This document shows, piece after piece, positions 55,879 to 64,000 of a stretch of 64,000 nucleotides of DNA (positions within the stretch are counted from its first letter, which is position 1; each line of letters begins with the position of its first letter). The notes under the pieces are model-generated. The model made no database searches. It was not told where the DNA came from and saw only the letters and a list, made by a program, of their open reading frames with translations. Origin of the DNA: Clostridium putrefaciens (GTDB lineage: Bacteria > Bacillota > Clostridia > Clostridiales > Clostridiaceae); NCBI RefSeq assembly GCF_900461105.1, contig NZ_UFWZ01000001.1:2356001-2420000 (forward strand). The letters run 5' to 3'. The translations under genes and the position numbers were made by a program.

Positions 55879-57153
55879 TTATCTCTTTTCCTGTAATATA
55901 ATTTTTATAGTTTTGCTTTTACCCTCTCTGTAAACTTCAATACTAACTTCATCTCCATTACCTTTTTGAGATTTCAACTTATTTAATTCAGCCATAGTAT
56001 TTATCTTATTACCATCAAATCCTGTGATAACATCAGATGGTCTTATTCCAACCTTTTCTGCTGGACTAAACTCTATAACCTCCATAACGTAAACTCCTAC
56101 TGGTATTTTATTTTCTTTAGATACCCTTTCTGATATATCTCTTCCCCTAATACCTATTTCTAATATAGGTTTTGATAAATCTCCAAGTTTTGCTTTAGCT
56201 TGATTTATAGGTATAGAAAAACCAATACCTTCTACCCCACCTTCCGCTGACTTTGAATTAATTTTGGCAGTATTCATACCTATTACTTCACCTCTTGAAT
56301 TTAATAAAGGACCACCACTATTACCAGGATTTATAGCTGCATCTGTTTGAATAAGCGTTAAGTCTTTACCACCTATATTTATAGTTCTATTTATTGCACT
56401 TACTATACCAGATGTTACAGTTCCCAAAAATTCCTTTCCTAGAGGATTTCCTATTGCAACAACTGATTCTCCTGCTTGAACAGAATCTGAATCTCCAAGC
56501 TCCACTACTCCCGGCATCTTCATTTCTTCTTTTATCTTAACTACAGCTATATCATTTTCTGCATCGTAGTTTACAACCTTTGCTCCAACTTCCTTACCAT
56601 CATTTAATATTACTTTCACATCTTGAGCGCCTTTTATAACATGGTAATTTGTAAGTAAGTAACCTTCTTCATTTATTATAAATCCAGATCCTATACCTTC
56701 TGTTGCTTGATTTCCAAAAATACCATAGTCTTTTATACTTTTGGTGGTAACTCCAACCACAGCTGGCCCCACCTTATCTATAATTTCAGTAACAGTTAAA
56801 GCTTCCTTATCTTCTCTTAAAGAAGTGGTACCATAATTTTTGTTTTTTTCTTCTATTATAGTTTTGTATAAGGCAGTGCTTTTAAATTTTTCACTTTGTG
56901 GGGCTACATATAGTACCCCAGCTGCTCCTAAAAGCCCACCTATTATAGCAAATATTAATGACAAAGCTACATATGGAAATATACTTCTATCTCTATATTT
57001 TTTATTATCAACCTTTTCCATACTCATATTCTCCCTTCGATGATTTTCATTATCATTTTCAGACTTTTCTTTTGGTATAATAATAAAATCTGGTGAATAT
57101 CCCTGTATCTTCTTTTTTGTGTTTTCAGAGTTATTTTCATACCTCTCATCCAT
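55879..57153 (-). CDS. HtrA-family serine protease (DegP/DegQ-like) with PDZ domain
   Basis: A 424-aa protein: cytoplasmic N terminus of about 55 residues, one transmembrane helix (YVALSLIFAIIGGLLGAAGVLYV, about 56-78), S1C protease domain with His in LLTNYHVIKG, Asp in NYDAENDIAVVKI and Ser in NPGNSGGPLLN, and one C-terminal PDZ domain (about 335-420). A membrane-anchored outside-facing quality-control protease. GAGGATGATTTGA precedes the ATG. It is transcribed alone after the hydrolase terminator. Confidence 0.93.
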   Translation of the reverse strand: MDERYENNSENTKKKIQGYSPDFIIIPKEKSENDNENHRRENMSMEKVDNKKYRDRSIFPYVALSLIFAIIGGLLGAAGVLYVAPQSEKFKSTALYKTIIEEKNKNYGTTSLREDKEALTVTEIIDKVGPAVVGVTTKSIKDYGIFGNQATEGIGSGFIINEEGYLLTNYHVIKGAQDVKVILNDGKEVGAKVVNYDAENDIAVVKIKEEMKMPGVVELGDSDSVQAGESVVAIGNPLGKEFLGTVTSGIVSAINRTINIGGKDLTLIQTDAAINPGNSGGPLLNSRGEVIGMNTAKINSKSAEGGVEGIGFSIPINQAKAKLGDLSKPILEIGIRGRDISERVSKENKIPVGVYVMEVIEFSPAEKVGIRPSDVITGFDGNKINTMAELNKLKSQKGNGDEVSIEVYREGKSKTIKIILQEKR

Positions 57154-57231
57154 TCAAATCATCCTCTCTATACTTATATTCTGTTCTTGTTTATATATTA
57201 AACTATAATTGTTACAACTGTATGTCAAAAT

Positions 57232-57287
57232 ATAAAATTTTAGTGAGGTATTCAAATTATATATTGAAATCCTCACTAAAATTTTAT
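57232..57287 (-). terminator. terminator of the tsaD-hydrolase operon
   Basis: A 17-bp perfect stem (57232-57248 with 57271-57287), core TTAGTGAGG/CCTCACTAA, 22-base loop and T-rich arms. Confidence 0.75.
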
Positions 57288-57351
57288 ATTTAAGTATGAT
57301 AGTAAATAATTCTAAAAATACTATTTACCTTTCTATAAAAACTAACTCCCG

Positions 57352-58368
57352 CTACTTTTCAGATAACTTATTTGTTTCTTTTAGAATATTCCCTAAATAA
57401 AATATGATTGAATTTTCATCTTCTAAGGGTATATTACTTATATTAGGTAATACTTTAACCTCAGATTTAGATGATAGTTCCGACAGTTTGCTAGCTTCTT
57501 TTATATATTTATCACCTTTATTCTCACTCAATAAGATTACTAATGGTTTATTACCTAATGACCCTTCATGTTGCAAGTCCAAATTGTAATTTTTCAAAAT
57601 TTTTAATTCCTCTTTGTATGCTCTTAAATATTTTTTACTTACAGTAAATGAATTAAATATCTCTGCATTTTCTTCTGAAAGAAGTGATGTTATATCATTT
57701 TTTATTTTAATCATATTTATATTATTAAGTATTCTTATAGAACCTATACTGGAAAATGTTTCCTGAACTGATTTATTTCTTATTTGTTTTTTCAAATCCT
57801 TTTGTGTTTCCTTTAAGCTAAGATTATTCTCTAATATAGGATTTATAAGTATCGATCCTATGACTTCATTTGGGTACCTTTTAGCAAAGTTACTAGCTAA
57901 AAGTGATCCATATGAATTTCCCACAAATATATAAGGTCCATTAACTGCTCCTTTATATAATATATCTGAAAGGTCTTTAACTTCATCCTCTATACTTATC
58001 TCTTTTGCTGATCCTTCACTTAAGCCATATCCTGACCTATCATAATAAAATACTCTAAAATTCTTTGGCATACTCTTAACAAGTTTACTCCACTCTAAGT
58101 GATCCGCTCCTATATCCGATTCTAAAATTATAGTAGCCTTTCCATGACCAACTAAATCATAATATATCTTTTTTTCATTTATAGATACATATTTACCCTT
58201 GCCTTTTGCTTTAATGCTCATCTTATGGCTACTTATATTTTCATATAACATTCCAAAGAATGTTATTAAAAATAATATTACAACAACTATTTCTACAACT
58301 CTTAATTTATTAACCTTCCTTTTGGGTTTATATTTATGCATACTATTAGAGTAAGGTAAAAACTTCAT
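57352..58368 (-). CDS. membrane-anchored alpha/beta hydrolase
   Basis: A 338-aa protein. A basic N terminus and one transmembrane helix (VVEIVVVILFLITFFGMLYEN, about 24-45) are followed by an alpha/beta hydrolase fold: GHGKATIILESDIGADHLEW, FYYDRSGYGLSEG, and the nucleophile in GNSYGSLLAS (Gly-x-Ser-x-Gly). The substrate is unknown. It ends 983 bases before the HtrA start region and its ATG at 58368 comes 2 bases after the tsaD stop, with AGGAGAAAG inside tsaD, so it is coupled to tsaD. Confidence 0.82.
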   Translation of the reverse strand: MKFLPYSNSMHKYKPKRKVNKLRVVEIVVVILFLITFFGMLYENISSHKMSIKAKGKGKYVSINEKKIYYDLVGHGKATIILESDIGADHLEWSKLVKSMPKNFRVFYYDRSGYGLSEGSAKEISIEDEVKDLSDILYKGAVNGPYIFVGNSYGSLLASNFAKRYPNEVIGSILINPILENNLSLKETQKDLKKQIRNKSVQETFSSIGSIRILNNINMIKIKNDITSLLSEENAEIFNSFTVSKKYLRAYKEELKILKNYNLDLQHEGSLGNKPLVILLSENKGDKYIKEASKLSELSSKSEVKVLPNISNIPLEDENSIIFYLGNILKETNKLSEK

Positions 58369-58370
58369 AA

Positions 58371-59393
58371 TTATCTTTCTCCTAATTTAAGATTGGGTCT
58401 TGCATTTAAATCTAGTTCAGATTTTATTCCTTTCATAAACTCAAAATAACCAGCACTTCCTATCATTGCAGCATTATCAGTACATAAAATAGGATCTGGA
58501 AATAAAACCTCTATGCCTTCTTTACTTCCCTTTTCAATAAGATTTCTTCTAAGTTCTGAATTAGATGCAACTCCACCTGCTATAGCTATCTTATCTACCC
58601 CTTTTATTTTACAAGCTTTAAGAGCATTATCTGTAAGAACTTCAACTACAGCCTTTTGAAATGATGCGGCCACATCTGCCTTATTTACTTTCTCATTTTT
58701 CATTTCCATTTTATTTAGATAATTTAAAACTGATGACTTTACACCACTAAAAGAAAAATCTAAAGATCCATCATGAAAATTAGCTTTAGGAAACTTTATA
58801 GCATCCTTATTTCCTTCTTTTGAAAGTATATCTATCTTAGGACCTCCTGGATATCCAAGACCTAGTGACCTTGCAACTTTATCATAAGCTTCTCCTGCCG
58901 CATCATCTCTAGTTTCACCTATAACCTCAAACTTACCAAAATCTTTTACATATACAATAAATGTATGTCCACCTGATACTACAAGACACATAAAAGGTGG
59001 TTTTAAATCTTTATGTTGGATAAAGTTGGCACTTATATGACCTTCAATATGATTTATACCTATTAAAGGTTTTTTACTTCCATAAGCTAAACCCTTTGCA
59101 TATTGTATACCTACCAAAAGTGCCCCTACAAGTCCTGGCCCATAGGTTACAGCTATGGCATCTATATCATTTAAATTCATAGAAGCCTCTTCTAGTGCTT
59201 GTTGCACTACAGTATTTACTGCTTCTATGTGTTTTCTCGATGCTACTTCTGGAACTACGCCTCCAAACTTTTTATGAGTTTCTATTTGAGATGAAATTAT
59301 ATTTGAAAGAACTTGTCTCCCGTTTACTACAACTGCTGCGGCTGTTTCATCACAACTACTTTCTATCGCTAATATCCTTATACTTTTATCCAT
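58371..59393 (-). CDS. tsaD: tRNA N6-threonylcarbamoyladenosine transferase TsaD
   Basis: A 340-aa ASKHA-fold enzyme: [38 protein letters not shown] (metal-binding His pair H-x-x-x-H), [10 protein letters not shown] and [10 protein letters not shown]. It transfers the threonylcarbamoyl group to A37 of tRNAs reading ANN codons, with TsaB, TsaE and TsaC. ATG at 59393 (MDKSIRIL) after AAGGATGG is chosen over a TTG 6 bases upstream. Coupled to the hydrolase gene downstream, an unusual partner. Confidence 0.96.
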   Translation of the reverse strand: MDKSIRILAIESSCDETAAAVVVNGRQVLSNIISSQIETHKKFGGVVPEVASRKHIEAVNTVVQQALEEASMNLNDIDAIAVTYGPGLVGALLVGIQYAKGLAYGSKKPLIGINHIEGHISANFIQHKDLKPPFMCLVVSGGHTFIVYVKDFGKFEVIGETRDDAAGEAYDKVARSLGLGYPGGPKIDILSKEGNKDAIKFPKANFHDGSLDFSFSGVKSSVLNYLNKMEMKNEKVNKADVAASFQKAVVEVLTDNALKACKIKGVDKIAIAGGVASNSELRRNLIEKGSKEGIEVLFPDPILCTDNAAMIGSAGYFEFMKGIKSELDLNARPNLKLGER

Positions 59394-59615
59394 ATTCAAC
59401 CATCCTTAATATAATCATTCTGTAATTATATTATACTTAATACGAATTATATAATCAATGAGTTCGAAGTCAATAATAAATTTAACACATAAAATTAAAA
59501 AGACACTTGAGAACATAAGTTTTCAGTGATAGAATAATTACCATGGAAATAATATATTATATGAATCTATAAATAGCTTTATATAATCTTAAGTTCTAAT
59601 AAAGGAGTAATGTTT

Positions 59616-60242
59616 ATGTCATGCTATTATGCAAAGGTTGTTGTAAAGGGATCTCCTATATCTAAATCTAATTTTAAATTATTTAACCTTAGTGGACGAG
59701 CTATTTTGCCTTATAATTCAGGAAAATACCACGATAGATATGCATTATATGAAGAAGAAATTGCCTATGCTACTATGTGCCAAAATCCTAATTTAATACT
59801 TACAGAATCTTTAATAGCAATATTGAAGGTTTATTATAAAAGCTCTAAACGTCACCCTGACACAAATAATATTACCAAAAGTATATTTGATGGAATCGAA
59901 AAAAGTGGATTAATAATAAACGATGCTCAAATAAGGAGACTTTATATAGAGGAATTATATGATAAAGTAAACCCTAGGTTTGAATTAGAGCTTTACGCTG
60001 AAAGTAAGTACAATATTTCTTATAAAATAAGTGGAAATGAAACTCTACTAGATCCAATAGAATATACTCCACCATCAAATAAGGTAGTAAAATCTCCTTC
60101 AAATTTACCTAAAGATAATTTAAAAAATGATCATAAAAAGTCATGTTATATCTGCTTAAAACCTTTAGGAGAAAATGCAGGTATGTCTGCTGATAATGGA
60201 AATAAGTTCATATGTGAGGGATGTTTTAAAAAGTTATTTTAA
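59616..60242 (+). CDS. RusA-like nuclease with C-terminal zinc ribbon
   Basis: A 208-aa protein. Residues 1-130 show the RusA (Holliday junction resolvase) fold: KVVVKGSPISKSN, YYKSSKRHPDTNNITKSIFDGIEKSGLIINDAQIRRL, the D-x-N and DD-like acidic positions of RusA. The last 45 residues form a zinc ribbon, CYICLKPLGENAGMSADNGNKFICEGCF (C-x2-C...C-x2-C), not found in RusA of phages. Function could be junction resolution or another structure-selective nuclease. ATG at 59616 (after AAAGGAG, 8 bases) is chosen over one 6 bases upstream. No phage genes surround it. Confidence 0.65.
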   Translation: MSCYYAKVVVKGSPISKSNFKLFNLSGRAILPYNSGKYHDRYALYEEEIAYATMCQNPNLILTESLIAILKVYYKSSKRHPDTNNITKSIFDGIEKSGLIINDAQIRRLYIEELYDKVNPRFELELYAESKYNISYKISGNETLLDPIEYTPPSNKVVKSPSNLPKDNLKNDHKKSCYICLKPLGENAGMSADNGNKFICEGCFKKLF

Positions 60243-60265
60243 TCTTCTCTAATACTTACCACATT

Positions 60266-61117
60266 TTAAATATTCCAAAGCCTTTCTTTTAATAGTTTTA
60301 TATGATTTGGATTAGTGCCACAGCATCCGCCTATATATATTGCTCCTGCTTTATATATAGATTCCATTTCATCTAAAAATTCAGATTCTAATACACCATA
60401 AGTTAATATATTATCTTCTTCTTTTGGTATTCCTAAATTAGGTTTAGCTATTATATCAAATGCTGAATATGTTTTAAATTCATTGGTTAATGACAAGGCT
60501 TTTGATCTTACATCTACGCAGTTAAATCCTAAAGCTTTTAACTTATAATCCTTAAGTAACCTTACAATATCTTTTATGTTCTCTCCTGAATATAATCTAT
60601 TATCATTATTAAATGTAAAGCTTAAAAATATATCTTTATTAGTCTCCTTAAATGCATCTAACGCACATAATGCCTCCTCCATTTGATACATAGTTTCTAT
60701 AAATATCATATCTACATTTAACTCTTTAATTATTTTAGCTATTTCATAATAAGTTTCATATATTTCTTTTGAGTCTACAGATTTATCTTTCATATTAACG
60801 CCAAGAGGACCTACATCATACGCAACTAAACTATTTCCCTTTGACTGATTTGCTATATCAATAGATGCCTTTATTAAGGTTTTAAGTTTGTAATCATCAC
60901 CTTTTAAGCTTATTCCATTTAAGGAAAAGCTATTAGTAAGTATTATGTCGCTTCCTGATCTTACGTACCTTTCATGAACATTTTTAATTAAATCTTTATT
61001 TTTAATATTTAACTCCGGTATGTTTTTATAGTCATTTATTCCACTTTGCTTTAAAAGTGAACCCATGGCTCCATCTAGTAATATATAATTGTTTTTTATC
61101 TTTCTATCATTTTTCAT
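60266..61117 (-). CDS. homocysteine S-methyltransferase-like protein
   Basis: A 283-aa protein of the pfam homocysteine S-methyltransferase fold: LLDGAMGSLLKQSG at the N terminus, LTNSFSLNG, and the zinc cysteines in GFNCVDV and GGCCGTNPNHI near the end. The same domain occurs at the N terminus of MetH and in YbgG/MmuM. Without the other MetH domains it would use S-methylmethionine or a similar donor. The ATG at 61117 after AAAGGAAG is chosen; the upstream ATG at 61204 has no SD and gives a hydrophobic random extension. Confidence 0.85.
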   Translation of the reverse strand: MKNDRKIKNNYILLDGAMGSLLKQSGINDYKNIPELNIKNKDLIKNVHERYVRSGSDIILTNSFSLNGISLKGDDYKLKTLIKASIDIANQSKGNSLVAYDVGPLGVNMKDKSVDSKEIYETYYEIAKIIKELNVDMIFIETMYQMEEALCALDAFKETNKDIFLSFTFNNDNRLYSGENIKDIVRLLKDYKLKALGFNCVDVRSKALSLTNEFKTYSAFDIIAKPNLGIPKEEDNILTYGVLESEFLDEMESIYKAGAIYIGGCCGTNPNHIKLLKERLWNI

Positions 61118-61271
61118 AGATACTTCCTTTCTATTCGAATATAATAAATATATATTATATTTTAAATATATCATAAAAGAAGATTGTTTATACAAAAGCC
61201 TCACCTTAAATGTTACTTTTTATAGATATCTTAACTTTTATGCATAATTTATTTTTAGGGGTGATATAACT

Positions 61272-62204
61272 TTGATTATTAAATCTAATAAAAGAAAGGA
61301 TATCCAAATATACTATATAACTACTACAATATTCCTCATAAATATTATACTAATAGTATTACTTTGGCTTAAATCTCCTTATATAAATCTTCCTATTTTC
61401 CACCTTTTTATATCTAATATGACCATAATTAGAATATTACCCTTGTTTGTTCTTCCATTTTCTTTACTTGAAATAAAGGTTAACCCTTTAGATAATAATG
61501 TTATGAAAGCTAAACTACCTTTGTTTTGTTTAATGGAGATTCTATTTATATTATATACACTTATAATATTTAAATTAAATAAGGGTGATTTATTCAATGA
61601 AACAGCTTTAAATATGTGTATACTCTTTATACCAATAGCCTTATATCAAATAAAAAAGCATCCAGAATGCAAAGAAGAAGATGATAGGCAAGTACGATGG
61701 CAAAAAGCCATGGGTACTTATGTAGAAAAGCCATCACTTACAACCACATTTTTTTGGAGGTACAAAATCAGCTTTAAGGATTTAAATAAAAACATAACTA
61801 GAAAAGAATTATTTAAAGCCCTTGTTAAAACTTTCATCAACCGAATATTTTTAACTCTAATACTTTTATCATTTTTTATTACTTATTATTATGAAAATAA
61901 GAGCATTTATCTTATAACCATAATATTAATACCGACTTTACTTAATGTTATATACCACATTATTGAAATAATATTTAATCTTTCAACTTATCTAGAAGGT
62001 TATTGTAATGATGAATTTGAAGAATCTTCTGGTAAATCTACTAATATAACTTATTATTATGTAATTACTGATTATACAAGAAAACGAGAAATAAAAATAC
62101 ATTCTAAATCACCTTTGTACATGAATAAAGGTGATTATATGAGAATTTATTATACTGCTCTAAGTAAAGAAGTAATTAAGTACCATAACATTCAGAAAAA
62201 CTAA
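61272..62204 (+). CDS. polytopic membrane protein, family not recognised
   Basis: A 310-aa protein with about five to six transmembrane helices in two groups (to residue 130; residues 190-240). The middle loop contains the sequence KKHPECKEEDDRQVRWQKAMGTYVEKPS and an F-W-R-Y-K-I segment. The N terminus is hydrophobic and begins with TTG at 61272, behind AGGGGTGATATAAC. I do not recognise the family; the C-terminal segment FEESSGKSTNITYYYVITDYTRKREIKIHSKSP could be a beta-rich extracellular domain. Transcribed alone with a terminator after. Confidence 0.5.
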   Translation: MIIKSNKRKDIQIYYITTTIFLINIILIVLLWLKSPYINLPIFHLFISNMTIIRILPLFVLPFSLLEIKVNPLDNNVMKAKLPLFCLMEILFILYTLIIFKLNKGDLFNETALNMCILFIPIALYQIKKHPECKEEDDRQVRWQKAMGTYVEKPSLTTTFFWRYKISFKDLNKNITRKELFKALVKTFINRIFLTLILLSFFITYYYENKSIYLITIILIPTLLNVIYHIIEIIFNLSTYLEGYCNDEFEESSGKSTNITYYYVITDYTRKREIKIHSKSPLYMNKGDYMRIYYTALSKEVIKYHNIQKN

Positions 62205-62244
62205 AAAGAAGAAAGAAAATCTTTGCATTTTCTTTCTTCTTTTT
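62203..62244. terminator. bidirectional terminator
   Basis: AAAAAGAAGAAAGAAAAT pairs with ATTTTCTTTCTTCTTTTT (18 bp) beginning in the stop codon of the upstream gene; T and A tracts on both sides serve the convergent DUF1667 gene too. Confidence 0.8.
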
Positions 62245-62278
62245 ATATTCATATAATTTAAAGCACTTTAATGTATGT

Positions 62279-62644
62279 TTATTTTGATGCTATACTTCTT
62301 GTTGCTATTATATTAACTCCAGTACCTGCTATGTCCTTAACTATTGTATCTCCTACATTTATAGGGGCCTTTACTTTTAATCCCTTTAACGCTTTAATAC
62401 AATCAAACATCTTGCCTTTTGGTACATCTATCTCTGTCTTTACAGGTACCACTTGTATTTCTCCATTTTCCACCTTTACTGAAGAGGTTATTATTCTTGT
62501 AGGATTAGTACACTCTTTTATTCCATACTCATAACCCCTCTTACAACTGTTCCCTGTAACATTAATAGCTTCTTTTCCTTGCATTTCAACCTCAAGCCTA
62601 CATCCCATAGGACAAGATATACATATTAACTCTCGTTTTTCCAT
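62279..62644 (-). CDS. DUF1667 family protein
   Basis: A 121-aa protein: ELICISCPMGCRLEVE, GNSCKRGYEYGIKECTNPTRIITSSVKV, with four conserved cysteines (two CxxxC-like groups), matching DUF1667. These accompany FAD oxidoreductases in the glycerol-3-phosphate dehydrogenase cluster of anaerobes and may hold an iron-sulfur cluster (inference). ATG at 62644 follows AAAGGGAGTAGGTAAT and is 6 bases after the stop of the oxidoreductase gene; the earlier ATG at 62686 lies inside that gene without an SD. Confidence 0.8.
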   Translation of the reverse strand: MEKRELICISCPMGCRLEVEMQGKEAINVTGNSCKRGYEYGIKECTNPTRIITSSVKVENGEIQVVPVKTEIDVPKGKMFDCIKALKGLKVKAPINVGDTIVKDIAGTGVNIIATRSIASK

Positions 62645-62649
62645 ATTAC

Positions 62650-63909
62650 CTACTCCCTTTCTATCTTGATTGTGATGCTTTGGCATTTTATATGCTTTAA
62701 TAGCATATCTTTGCTTAATCTCACTGTTTCCATTTCACCTGGAGTAAGAATCCTTTTCTTTATATGCATCTCTCTTACATCATCAAAATACACTGCTACA
62801 TAACAATCTTTATATACTTCTCCAACTCTAAATCTAACTTCTAGTTGTTTTTCAACATTATTAGGATTTAACCTCTTAGGAACAGTATATCTTACTCCTT
62901 CAGTAGCTATTATATCTATTTTTTCCCCTTCAAAGCTTCTTCCATTTACATAATTTGCAGCATTTTTTCCTGCGTTATAACTTTCTAAAGTAACGTTATC
63001 CACAAGATCATGAACATGAAGCACATTTCCCGAGGCGAATATTCCTTCACTATCAGTTTGCATACTTTCATCCACTTCTGGTCCACCAGTTACATTAGAT
63101 AGTTTTATTTCAGCTTTTCTTGATAGCTCATTTTCAGGAAGTAATCCTACAGATAATAATAAAGTGTCACAAGGTATATATTCTTCGCTACCTTTAACTA
63201 ACTTTCTATTTTCATCGACTTTAGCCACAGTAACGCCCTCTACTCTATCTTTACCCTTTATATCTATAATTGTATGACTAAGTTTTAATGGTATATTAAA
63301 GTCGTCAAGACATTGAACTATATTTCTATTAAGTCCTCCAGAATAAGGCATAACCTCTACTACTGCCTTTACATTTGCTCCCTCTAAAGTCATTCTTCTA
63401 GCCATTATAAGACCAATGTCACCTGAACCTAATATAACAACTTCTTTACCTGGTACATATCCTTCTATATTAACAAACTTTTGAGCCGTACCAGCAGTGT
63501 ATATACCAGCGCATCTACTGCCTGGAATATTTATAGCCCCTCTTGGCCTTTCTCTACAACCCATAGCCAAAATTAAACTTTTAGCTTTTATTTCAATTAT
63601 TCCATCTTCTGGATTTACAGCTGTTATAACTTTTTCCTTAGTTAAATCAAGCACCATAGAATTTAACTTGTATGGTATTTTGTAATCATTTATCTTTTCC
63701 ACAAATCTTTCAGCATATTCTGGTCCTGTTAATTCCTCTTTAAATGTATGAAGTCCAAAACCATTGTGAATACATTGATTTAGTATTCCACCTAGGTGGT
63801 CTTCTCTCTCTAAGATTAATATACTATCTATACCCTCTTCTTTTGCAGCCACAGCTGCTGCCATACCAGCTGGTCCTCCTCCAATTATAACTATATCAAA
63901 TTCTTCCAT
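62650..63909 (-). CDS. FAD-dependent pyridine nucleotide oxidoreductase
   Basis: A 419-aa flavoprotein: FAD-binding GGGPAGMAAAVAA at the N terminus, CIHNGFGLHTF, GTAQKFVNIEGYVPGKEVVILGSGDIGLIMARRMTLEGA (NAD-binding GxGxxG), and SEGIFASGNVLHVHDLVDNVTLESYNAGKNAA. It belongs to the pyridine nucleotide-disulfide oxidoreductase class found next to GlpA-like dehydrogenase and DUF1667 in Clostridia; the pair probably passes electrons from glycerol 3-phosphate to a carrier (family context, not shown). ATG at 63909 (MEEFDIVIIGGGPAG) after GGAGG is chosen over an in-frame GTG at 63924. Confidence 0.85.
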   Translation of the reverse strand: MEEFDIVIIGGGPAGMAAAVAAKEEGIDSILILEREDHLGGILNQCIHNGFGLHTFKEELTGPEYAERFVEKINDYKIPYKLNSMVLDLTKEKVITAVNPEDGIIEIKAKSLILAMGCRERPRGAINIPGSRCAGIYTAGTAQKFVNIEGYVPGKEVVILGSGDIGLIMARRMTLEGANVKAVVEVMPYSGGLNRNIVQCLDDFNIPLKLSHTIIDIKGKDRVEGVTVAKVDENRKLVKGSEEYIPCDTLLLSVGLLPENELSRKAEIKLSNVTGGPEVDESMQTDSEGIFASGNVLHVHDLVDNVTLESYNAGKNAANYVNGRSFEGEKIDIIATEGVRYTVPKRLNPNNVEKQLEVRFRVGEVYKDCYVAVYFDDVREMHIKKRILTPGEMETVRLSKDMLLKHIKCQSITIKIERE

Positions 63910-63937
63910 ACCTAAATCCTCCACTCTATATTTAAAA

Positions 63938-64000
63938 TTAGATTCCTTCTTTATTTTCTGATACTAATATATTAGAATTTCCTTTATTTTTCTTTATCAT
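63938..64000 (-). CDS. partial upstream gene (C-terminal end only)
   Basis: A frame open on the minus strand from the window edge to the stop at 63938-63940, giving at most 20 residues (ending VSENKEGI). By context it is probably the end of the gene preceding the oxidoreductase, in many Clostridia a GlpA-type glycerol-3-phosphate dehydrogenase. That is inference from gene order only. Confidence 0.3.
   Translation of the reverse strand: MIKKNKGNSNILVSENKEGI

Overview
The window is chromosomal DNA of a very AT-rich, spore-forming, anaerobic Firmicute, most likely a Clostridium of the sensu stricto group. The evidence is the low GC content, AGGAGG-type ribosome binding sites before nearly every gene, spore-coat-like genes (23.5-24.0 kb), a PPi-type phosphofructokinase, a bacteriohemerythrin, PerR, and many clostridial DUF families. 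I see no rRNA, tRNA, CRISPR array, insertion sequence or prophage; this is a stable housekeeping region with small accessory islands.

Layout. 0-4.7 kb: DUF5685 protein, J-domain protein and membrane protein in one operon; DUF4317; a thioredoxin-like protein; perR. 4.8-9.1 kb: a solute-binding lipoprotein without its transporter, an FG-GAP-like exported protein, a bactofilin, and three small Asn/Gly/Cys-rich proteins. A GC-rich spot at 7.13-7.23 kb looks like a minus-strand small RNA with a C-rich single-stranded stretch. 9.3-16 kb: the protein quality-control block tig, clpP, clpX, lon, engB. 16-25.4 kb: a Glu-rich membrane protein, bacteriohemerythrin, DUF4250, an M23 peptidase, the sulfur pair iscS-thiI, PspC, an ECF S component, two coat-like genes and mnmA. 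IscS, ThiI and MnmA together cover sulfur delivery to tRNA thiolation. A strongly structured, unidentified element follows mnmA.

25.6-38.3 kb: clpB, two tandem XRE-TPR regulators, RNase H, a DUF1232 protein, a rhomboid protease, an HD-GYP protein, pepF and DUF6762. 38.4-41.4 kb: a zinc or manganese uptake island with its own Fur-family regulator; a 7-1-7 palindrome lies inside two overlapping divergent promoters. 41.4-47.7 kb: a purine permease, an MntP-like exporter, PPi-PFK, a second class V aminotransferase, a Met/Cys/His repeat protein, and DUF2325 plus a shortened DUF3793 gene behind a Fur-box-like site. 47.9-53.5 kb: a heptad-repeat secreted protein, an MMPL exporter and a TetR regulator with two operator-like palindromes. 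53.9-64 kb: an ABC-F ATPase, HtrA, an alpha/beta hydrolase, tsaD, a RusA-like nuclease with a C-terminal zinc ribbon, a homocysteine-methyltransferase-like protein, a membrane protein, and DUF1667 with an FAD oxidoreductase at the edge.

Most intergenic regions hold a clear intrinsic terminator. Functions are called from recognisable family motifs read by eye; no database search was possible. Promoter, operator and RNA calls are pattern readings and carry lower confidence.
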